Source: Caryophanales bacterium
GTDB lineage: Bacteria; Bacillota; Bacilli; Exiguobacteriales; Exiguobacteriaceae
Assembly: GCA_902363455.1 (NCBI GenBank)
Contig: CABJAC010000004.1
Location: forward strand, 1 to 64,000
Direction of reading: 5' to 3'
DNA length: 64,000 nucleotides
Shown: positions 58,493-64,000 of the stretch, piece after piece
Layout: each line of letters starts with the position of its first letter
Numbering within the stretch: the stretch's first letter is position 1
Program-made: the position numbers and the translations under genes
Notes under the pieces: model-generated
Told to the model about the DNA's origin: nothing
The model's database searches: none
The model's input: the letters and a program-made list of their open reading frames with translations, nothing else

Positions 58493-60169
58493 ATGGTCTA
58501 CTATCAAAAAGTGGCACGGACGAGTTGGCTTGTGTTGTGTCTCGTTGCCGGTCTGTTCACCTTTGCTTTACTCGCACGTCCGACGCTGATGGACTTTCCA
58601 CTTTCTTTTGGTAATGCCGTCTATCTTCTGGCACTCATCATTTTATTCCAATTCGATAACGTTCGTCGTGGCGGGATTTATTATACCTTTCAAGAGGGCA
58701 TCATCTTGTTCATCTTCCTCAACTACGGTTTGTTGCCGTCAATCCTGCTCAGCCAAATCGGCATCATCATCTTTCAAGTTTTCTCTCATAAAAAAGAAAT
58801 TCGTCTCAAACGATTTTTATACTTGTATCCAATCAACGTCTTGTTTGATTTGTTTTATCTCGCTTGTCCATCACTCGTTTACTTGGCGCTCGGCGGACCG
58901 ATTGGTACCGGATTCACGTACTCGGAAGCCATCATTCCCTTTTTAGGATATTTGACGGCGGTCATGCTCGTCTCTTACGTGCAGTGTCGTTTCGTCAATC
59001 ATGTCCTGTATCTGAAGTACGATTGGATCCGCCTCGTCCGTTTGCAGACGCTCGTTTACGGGACAAGCATGCTGTGTGCGTTTCTCGGTATCTGGTTTTA
59101 TGATGAGAACCCGCTCATTGCCGCTTCCGTCTCGGCTCTGATCTTGCTTTTGTTCAAACGGTTGCTTCAGCAACGGGGCGTGACGATCGAAGCCAACGAA
59201 AATGCCAAACGGTTTGACGATGCAAAAGAGCACCTCTTGATTTCCCGTTTTGAACGCGAAACGATCGACTCGTTGTTGATCGATTTGCCTCGTCTGATAG
59301 ACTTCTCGGAAGGCTGGATTTCGATTCAACAGCAACGGAAACAAATCATCTACAACATCCGGACAAAGACGGTCATCGATGTCCTTCCCTTGTTTCATTC
59401 GTTGTCGGCCGAGCAGCTTCAGACACCCATCATCCACGGTCTCCGATTTGATTGGGGGAAAGACATTCAAATCGATTTGCCGGTCGACCGGCATTCGATG
59501 CTCGCCATTCCCTCGATCACGAATGAAGACGTCGATGTATCGATTGTGCTGTTCCATCAAACAGCTGATGCCTACGATGAGGCAAAGGCGGATGAGTTGT
59601 CACGTTTACTCCGGATTTTTTGCCGTTCGTTGCATCGTTCCCAGGAAACGCATCAACTCTATGCCGAAAGTCGAACCGATGCGTTGACGGAACTGTCCAA
59701 TAGCCGTGCTTTTTATGAAGAAGGAGCCTATCAATTCAACTCCGACCGTTATCCGTTGTCGATCGTCCTGTTCGATATCGATCATTTTAAGCATGTCAAT
59801 GACACGTATGGTCATAAAGTCGGCGATCTCGTCCTTCGTGAACTCGGACGCCGTATCCGGTCCTTGCAGCAAACACGGCAAGATATCTTTGCCGCCCGTT
59901 ACGGTGGAGAGGAGTTTATCCTCTTGCTCCGCCAGTGTCCGCAGAACCAAGCGATTGATTTCGCAGAGATGATTCGTCATGCTGTCCTTGACCGCCCTTT
60001 TTTGGTCGACGGACACCGCTTATCGATCACAATCAGTCTCGGTGTCGATACCGTCGAATATCCGGGTGAACGGACCTTTGAAGAGTCGCTTCGTCAAGCC
60101 GATCATGCCCTTTATGTCGGCGGCAAACATAACGGTCGAAACTGTACCGCCCATTACGCTAACCTTTGA
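58493..60169 (+). CDS. Membrane-bound diguanylate cyclase
   Basis: A 558-residue protein: six to seven membrane segments (about 10-215), a GAF-like region (about 225-385) and a GGDEF domain with the active GGEEF motif at 471-475 and FDIDHFKHVNDTYGH. It should make cyclic-di-GMP. The residues where the product-inhibition site RxxD is expected read RQDI, so feedback inhibition may be absent. AAAGGAGG lies upstream. The esterase gene follows after six bases. Confidence 0.92.
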   Translation: MVYYQKVARTSWLVLCLVAGLFTFALLARPTLMDFPLSFGNAVYLLALIILFQFDNVRRGGIYYTFQEGIILFIFLNYGLLPSILLSQIGIIIFQVFSHKKEIRLKRFLYLYPINVLFDLFYLACPSLVYLALGGPIGTGFTYSEAIIPFLGYLTAVMLVSYVQCRFVNHVLYLKYDWIRLVRLQTLVYGTSMLCAFLGIWFYDENPLIAASVSALILLLFKRLLQQRGVTIEANENAKRFDDAKEHLLISRFERETIDSLLIDLPRLIDFSEGWISIQQQRKQIIYNIRTKTVIDVLPLFHSLSAEQLQTPIIHGLRFDWGKDIQIDLPVDRHSMLAIPSITNEDVDVSIVLFHQTADAYDEAKADELSRLLRIFCRSLHRSQETHQLYAESRTDALTELSNSRAFYEEGAYQFNSDRYPLSIVLFDIDHFKHVNDTYGHKVGDLVLRELGRRIRSLQQTRQDIFAARYGGEEFILLLRQCPQNQAIDFAEMIRHAVLDRPFLVDGHRLSITISLGVDTVEYPGERTFEESLRQADHALYVGGKHNGRNCTAHYANL

Positions 60170-60175
60170 AAGGTC

Positions 60176-60964
60176 GTGACTACTTTGTCCATTATTGAAA
60201 TCAAGCAGACCATCCCGATGCTGAAATCACCTCGGACCATCCGGATTTACCGCCCGACGGAACTGTCAGCCGAAGAAGCACTTCCTGTCATCTATATGCA
60301 CGACGGGCAAAATGTGTTCAGCGGCGAAACCGCGTCCTTCGGAAAAGGCTGGGAAGTCCATCATGCGTTACATGCGGTCAAGTTGCATGCGATGATTGTC
60401 GCCATCGACAGTCCGGACGACGGAATGGATCGATATGACGAATATGCTCCTTGGACGGATGAAGCTCTGCTCATGCGCACTGCCTATCCTTCCCACCGGA
60501 CAACGATTGGTGGAAACGGCAAGCAGTATATGGACTGGATCGTCCACGAATTAAAACCGCACATCGATACACATTACGCGACGATCCCGACCGACACGAC
60601 CATGATCGGGAGTTCGATGGGCGGCGTGATCTCACTTTATGGGTTGTTCGCCTATCCTGAAATCATCACACGCGTCGCCGCTTTGTCGACCGCCGGCTGG
60701 GCCAACTTCTCCTCCTTACTGGAGTTCATCGAACGTAGTCCCCGTCTATCAGAACAGCATCGTTGCTACATGGATGTCGGCACAAAAGAAGTCAGTGGAC
60801 CGATGACCGAAAATGATTATTTGCACACGAATGATGTGCTCGCCAAAGCGGTACAGAAAAAAGTCGACAGCGCGACCTATACTGTCATTCCAAACGCCGT
60901 TCACCACGAAACGGAATGGGCCAAACGGATGCCGGATATTCTCCGCTTCTTGTTTTCGTCCTAA
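60176..60964 (+). CDS. Esterase (alpha/beta hydrolase, esterase D-like)
   Basis: A 262-residue hydrolase of the putative-esterase family with MHDGQNVF near residue 40, the nucleophile elbow GSSMGG and a C-terminal His in VHHETEW. Relatives act on siderophore, acetyl or feruloyl esters. The start is a GTG at 60176 with AAAGG upstream, overlapping the transcription unit of the cyclase gene. Confidence 0.86.
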   Translation: MTTLSIIEIKQTIPMLKSPRTIRIYRPTELSAEEALPVIYMHDGQNVFSGETASFGKGWEVHHALHAVKLHAMIVAIDSPDDGMDRYDEYAPWTDEALLMRTAYPSHRTTIGGNGKQYMDWIVHELKPHIDTHYATIPTDTTMIGSSMGGVISLYGLFAYPEIITRVAALSTAGWANFSSLLEFIERSPRLSEQHRCYMDVGTKEVSGPMTENDYLHTNDVLAKAVQKKVDSATYTVIPNAVHHETEWAKRMPDILRFLFSS

Positions 60965-61011
60965 AAAACAGGCTGACCGCATTCCCCGTGAGGATGCCGT
61001 CAGCCTGTTTT
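60965..61011. terminator. Bidirectional terminator between the esterase and trhO
   Basis: AAAACAGGCTGACCGCAT, loop, ATGCCGTCAGCCTGTTTT. Confidence 0.85.
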
Positions 61012-61023
61012 GATTGGTTGTGT

Positions 61024-61950
61024 TTACTTGACGAGTGCTTCCGCCTGTTCTTTAACATAACGATTCCGCGGATGCTCACGGCATTCGTCTGAACAAGACC
61101 GCATCACTTTCGGTTCGCAGTCCTCGCAACAGAAGTGTTGACGATTACATTCCGGGTTCGCACAATTCACATAACGTGTCTCGTCTTTCCCGCAGTAGTA
61201 ACAGGTCGAGACGACGGTCGGGTTGACTTCATTGACAGGTACTTGTACACGTTCATCAAACACATACAATTCGCCTTCCCAATCTTCTCCACGCGTCGCT
61301 TCATCTTTTCCATACATGACGACGCCGCCCTTAAGGTGGAAGATGTCATCACTGTTTTGACGTTTCCGGAAGTAGGCCGTGAATTTTTCACAGCGGACAC
61401 CGCCCGTACAATACGTCAGGACTTTTTTCCCTTCAAACAGGTGCTCATTTTCATCGAGCCATTGTGGGAATTCCCGTGATGCGTCCACGTCGACTTTGAC
61501 GGCATTTTTAAAATGACCGAGATCGTATTCATAGTTGTTCCGGACATCTAAGATGACGACATCTTCATTTTGCATCATGTTTTTCCACTCAGCCGGTTCG
61601 AGATAGGCTGCATGTTCTTCCGGCACGTTGAATTCATCTTCAAAACGCCATGTCACGAGCTCACTCTTGTAACGGACAAAGATTTTTTTGAAGGCATGCT
61701 CGTCGACCTCATCGATTTTGAACTCGATGTCACTAAACCGTGGATCGGCAAGCAAGTCTTGCATGTACTGTTCTGTCTGTTCGACCGTTCCGGACAACGT
61801 TCCGTTGATTCCTTCCGGTGCGATCAAGATTCTTCCTTTGATGCCGAGCTCTTTGCAATACGCAAGGTGCTCCTTTGTTACTTGTTCCGCATTGTCGATT
61901 GGAACATACTTATAAAATAATAGTACGCGATAAGGTTTCATAATCCTCAT
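61024..61950 (-). CDS. trhO: tRNA uridine(34) hydroxylase TrhO (rhodanese-related)
   Basis: A 308-residue protein: N-terminal ferredoxin-like domain, rhodanese domain with Cys181 in TYCTGGVRCEKF and a C-terminal cysteine-rich segment (CYYCGKD, CANPECNRQHFCCEDC, CSDEC), which probably binds zinc. TrhO makes 5-hydroxyuridine at tRNA wobble positions using oxygen. Two ATGs (61950, 61941) are possible; GGGGG is just before the first. A structured leader lies upstream. Confidence 0.92.
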   Translation of the reverse strand: MRIMKPYRVLLFYKYVPIDNAEQVTKEHLAYCKELGIKGRILIAPEGINGTLSGTVEQTEQYMQDLLADPRFSDIEFKIDEVDEHAFKKIFVRYKSELVTWRFEDEFNVPEEHAAYLEPAEWKNMMQNEDVVILDVRNNYEYDLGHFKNAVKVDVDASREFPQWLDENEHLFEGKKVLTYCTGGVRCEKFTAYFRKRQNSDDIFHLKGGVVMYGKDEATRGEDWEGELYVFDERVQVPVNEVNPTVVSTCYYCGKDETRYVNCANPECNRQHFCCEDCEPKVMRSCSDECREHPRNRYVKEQAEALVK

Positions 61951-61961
61951 TGGCCCCCATG

Positions 61962-62045
61962 TCAGTTTTTTGCAGTAAAACGAACGTTGGCGAACGAAGC
62001 GTCATAGCTATTAGCTAGCTGGGAACGCCTGCAAAACGCACCCAT
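61962..62045 (-). other. Structured leader of trhO with a possible 27-codon ORF
   Basis: TTTTGCAG and CTGCAAAA (62029-62036 and 61968-61975) could close a stem around a region with further self-complementarity (AGCTAGCTAATAGCT). The same span is open as a 27-codon frame beginning MGAFCRRSQLANS, whose ATG would be at or next to the transcription start. Whether it is an RNA element, a leaderless ORF or neither I cannot decide. Confidence 0.4.
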
Positions 62046-62051
62046 TTAAGT

Positions 62052-62080
62052 ATGATACCAACTTCGTTTGAATTGTACAA
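62052..62080 (-). promoter_or_regulatory. trhO promoter
   Basis: On the minus strand TTGTAC (62075-62080), 17 bases, TATCAT (62052-62057). Confidence 0.6.
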
Positions 62081-62180
62081 TTGCTATGTTACGGATCACG
62101 ATTACATAATGTCTCTCCCTTTCTGACGACGAAAGAGTTAAAATAGAAGATAGCAGTTTATTTTGTAAGGAGGATTTCGA

Positions 62181-62825
62181 ATGCTCCAAACCGTCCGTCA
62201 ATGGATTGAACAAATGATTACGTTTCTTCAGGATCTTCCGGGTGGTGCTTCGACCGGATTGATTGCTCCTTTTTTGGAATCACTTTTTCCGTTCCTCCCA
62301 CTTGTTCTCATCATTTCCGCTAACGCAGCGACCTATGGTTTTTGGATGGGTGTGTTAGTCTCGTGGGTCGGAAGTATGCTTGGTTCACTTGTCGTTTTCG
62401 CTTGTATTCGTTATTTATTTCGCCGCCCCGTCACACGGTGGCTTGAACAACATAAAGGCGCACAACAATGGATTGAACGGGTTCGCCATATGAGTCCGAT
62501 TTCGCTCGGCTTCTTTTTCTCACTTCCGTTCATGCCGGCATTCATCATTACATCCATTTCGGCGATGATTCAGCTGTCACTTCGGACATATTTGATTGCT
62601 GCCGGAGCCGGTCGATTGATTGTCGTCATCATCTTTTCCTTAATCGGTAAAGAATGGTCCACTTTTTTGGAACGACCGATTCGACTTGTCTTCCTTTTCC
62701 TGATTTTACTCGCCATCTGGGGAGTCAGCCGCGGAGTGGAAGAAATCATTAAACGACGTGCCCTTGCCCGTCGTTCAAAAGTACTCCGCGAGATTGAACA
62801 AGACATCGAACACAATAATAAATAA
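62181..62825 (+). CDS. VTT-domain (TVP38/TMEM64, DedA-like) membrane protein
   Basis: A 214-residue protein with five to six membrane segments and the VTT features ESLFPFLPLVLIISANA, GSMLGSLVVF and the re-entrant-type FSLPFMPAFIITSISAM. Relatives are lipid scramblases or transporters needed for envelope function. A basic, charged C-terminal helix follows. AAGGAGG precedes the ATG. Confidence 0.85.
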   Translation: MLQTVRQWIEQMITFLQDLPGGASTGLIAPFLESLFPFLPLVLIISANAATYGFWMGVLVSWVGSMLGSLVVFACIRYLFRRPVTRWLEQHKGAQQWIERVRHMSPISLGFFFSLPFMPAFIITSISAMIQLSLRTYLIAAGAGRLIVVIIFSLIGKEWSTFLERPIRLVFLFLILLAIWGVSRGVEEIIKRRALARRSKVLREIEQDIEHNNK

Positions 62826-62839
62826 CTTATCCGCCAAAA

Positions 62840-62880
62840 CGACAGACCTCTTTCATCCATCAAGAGATCTGTCGCTTTTT
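62840..62880 (+). terminator. Terminator after the VTT-domain gene
   Basis: CGACAGACCTCTT, loop, AAGAGATCTGTCG, with a T-rich tail. Confidence 0.8.
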
Positions 62881-62989
62881 AATTTCTTCTTTTTTTGTCA
62901 GATTTTCGAGTCCTTTTAGACACAGGACTTTTGAATCATTTTCGCAACTGACTATTATATAAAAATATCGTTCACACTTTGTTCAACAT

Positions 62990-63003
62990 TGAAAACGCTT
63001 ACA
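62990..63003 (+). promoter_or_regulatory. CcpA cre site upstream of the DUF485/symporter operon
   Basis: TGAAAACGCTTACA matches the cre consensus TGWAANCGNTNWCA at every position. It lies upstream of the promoter and predicts carbon catabolite control of the symporter operon. Confidence 0.75.
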
Positions 63004-63006
63004 TTA

Positions 63007-63033
63007 AATTGGTAAGACCAATACTAGTATAAT
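63007..63033 (+). promoter_or_regulatory. GntR/FadR-type operator and promoter of the DUF485/symporter operon
   Basis: AATTGGT-AAG-ACCAAT (63007-63022) is the operator type of FadR-subfamily GntR regulators (PdhR, LldR). TATAAT (63028-63033) follows; the operator covers the poor -35 region. Confidence 0.6.
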
Positions 63034-63085
63034 TTCAGATTTTACCTTCATTAAATTAGGATAGATTTTCCAACAACAGTGTCTC

Positions 63086-63106
63086 TATAATGAATTTAAA
63101 TTCATT
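63086..63106 (+). promoter_or_regulatory. Second TATAAT and a perfect 18-bp palindrome
   Basis: TATAAT at 63086-63091 overlaps AATGAATTTAAATTCATT (63089-63106), a perfect palindrome ending 18 bases before the start codon of the 63125 gene. It looks like another repressor site at a second promoter. Confidence 0.5.
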
Positions 63107-63124
63107 TTTGAAGGAGGCGTCCCT

Positions 63125-63451
63125 ATGCACCAAGTATCGGAATCGACGAAGACGGAGACGACACGCTCCGCGCAGACAATCGTCGAAAGTGCTTCATTTA
63201 AACAACTGATGCATGAAAAAAACACCTTTATCCTTCCGGCGATTCTGTTTTGTCTTATCTTTTATTTCGCCCTTCCCATCATGACAAGCTATTTTACATT
63301 TTTAAATCAACCATTGATTGGAGATATCACGGGTGCTTGGTTATTTGCTTTCCTTCAATTCATCATGACATGGACGTTCTGTACCCTCTATAACAAAAAA
63401 GCCCGTTCGTTTGATCGTTTGGTCGAACAGATCAAGGAGGAGTCACGATGA
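63125..63451 (+). CDS. DUF485 membrane protein, partner of the symporter
   Basis: A 108-residue protein with two membrane segments (about 36-55 and 70-90) of the DUF485 family (E. coli YjcH, Bacillus YwcB type), which is encoded next to acetate/organic-acid:sodium symporters. AAGGAGG lies upstream. The stop codon overlaps the start of the next gene (ATGA). Confidence 0.9.
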   Translation: MHQVSESTKTETTRSAQTIVESASFKQLMHEKNTFILPAILFCLIFYFALPIMTSYFTFLNQPLIGDITGAWLFAFLQFIMTWTFCTLYNKKARSFDRLVEQIKEESR

Positions 63452-64000
63452 ATTATACAGCTGTCGCTCTGTTTGCGGCGATTGTCGGTTTGACACTCGT
63501 CATTACATATTTTGCTGCCCGTAAGACCAAAACAGCCAATGATTTTTACACAGCGGACGGCGGGCTGACCGGAGCCCAAAACGGAATGGCCATCGCTGGT
63601 GATTATATGTCGGCTGCTTCTTTTTTAGGAATTGCCGGTATGATTGCCTTAGCCGGATTTGATGGATTTTTTTATTCGATTGGTTTCCTCGTCGCTTATC
63701 TCGTGGTGCTGTATCTCGTCGCAGAACCGTTGCGAAATTTAGGGAAATACACAATGGCGGATATGATTGCTGCTCGCTTTAACGCTTCAAAAGTTCGTGG
63801 TGTCGCCGCGATGAATTCGATTGTCATCTCGATTTTTTATATGATCGCCCAGCTCGTCGGAGCCGGTGCCTTGATTGAACTGTTGCTAGGTATCCCGTAT
63901 ACAACGAGTGTCATCATCGTCGGTATCCTGATGACGGTCTACGTTGTCTTCGGTGGCATGACCGCAACGTCATGGGTGCAAATTATCAAAGCCGTACTCT
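63448..64000 (+). CDS. actP: Sodium:solute symporter, ActP/YwcA type (partial)
   Basis: The first 184 codons of an SSS-family symporter, running off the right edge. [29 protein letters not shown] at residues 32-60, [20 protein letters not shown] and [14 protein letters not shown] are typical of acetate permease ActP and relatives. With the DUF485 protein and the cre and GntR-type sites upstream, uptake of acetate, pyruvate or another short organic acid is likely. Confidence 0.92.
   Translation, partial: MNYTAVALFAAIVGLTLVITYFAARKTKTANDFYTADGGLTGAQNGMAIAGDYMSAASFLGIAGMIALAGFDGFFYSIGFLVAYLVVLYLVAEPLRNLGKYTMADMIAARFNASKVRGVAAMNSIVISIFYMIAQLVGAGALIELLLGIPYTTSVIIVGILMTVYVVFGGMTATSWVQIIKAVL

Overview
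The window is chromosomal DNA of a low-to-moderate GC Gram-positive bacterium of the order Bacillales. The partial 16S rRNA 5' end, the RsbV/RsbW/SigB locus, T-box and S-box leaders, GGAGG-type ribosome binding sites and the protein sequences fit Exiguobacterium best; the genus is an inference. I see no prophage, transposase or CRISPR array. The content is housekeeping and accessory metabolism in compact operons separated by clear hairpin terminators.

Layout. 1-1330: minus-strand 5' end of a 16S gene, preceded by ten tRNA genes and two tandem promoters. 1321-7865: minus-strand sprT-like/tex, the compact sigB locus (rsbV-rsbW-sigB only, with a sigma-B-type promoter), the mazEF-type ndoAI-ndoA pair, alr and acpS. 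7934-19143: rhomboid protease, small proteins, pterin dehydratase, NAD salvage (pncA-pncB), a YwpF-like protein, phosphatase, esterase, a zinc-binding lipoprotein behind a Zur-like box, a SAM-riboswitch-controlled NhaC-family transporter (probable methionine transporter MetT) and an aldo/keto reductase. 19260-24115: AgcS symporter, a four-module CoA-disulfide-reductase/rhodanese/TusA/DsrE fusion with a CstR-like operator, and a YbjN-like protein.

24179-33149 is the most distinctive region: a promoter with a Fur-like box between -35 and -10 precedes nine tightly packed genes. These combine an iron-permease module (helical-repeat lipoprotein, signal-peptide membrane protein, FTR1 permease) with a glycolipid/glycosylation-type set (epimerase, UPF0104 membrane protein, alkaline-phosphatase-superfamily membrane enzyme, GT2 glycosyltransferase, PMT-type glycosyltransferase, APH-like kinase). 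The operon ends at a long hairpin that is one of two related repeat elements.

33563-49817: GNAT acetyltransferase; YitT-family membrane protein with what looks like a translational attenuator (upstream ORF plus competing hairpins over the SD); NADH oxidase behind Rex/FNR-like sites; a general-stress SDR with a sigma-B-like promoter; maltose acetyltransferase; a three-repeat membrane protein followed by an OmpR/histidine-kinase pair and a site-2 protease; MATE exporter; exonuclease; Old Yellow Enzyme; MMPL exporter; and small proteins. 50034-64000: pullulanase with a C-terminal membrane anchor, YajQ, 3-hydroxybutyrate dehydrogenase with a divergent LysR regulator, metallophosphoesterase, T-box-controlled argS, diguanylate cyclase plus esterase, trhO, a VTT-domain protein, and a DUF485/ActP-type symporter pair with cre, GntR-type and palindromic sites upstream; the symporter runs off the right edge.

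Many genes have plausible earlier in-frame starts. I moved starts to codons with a well-placed Shine-Dalgarno sequence and say so in each entry.
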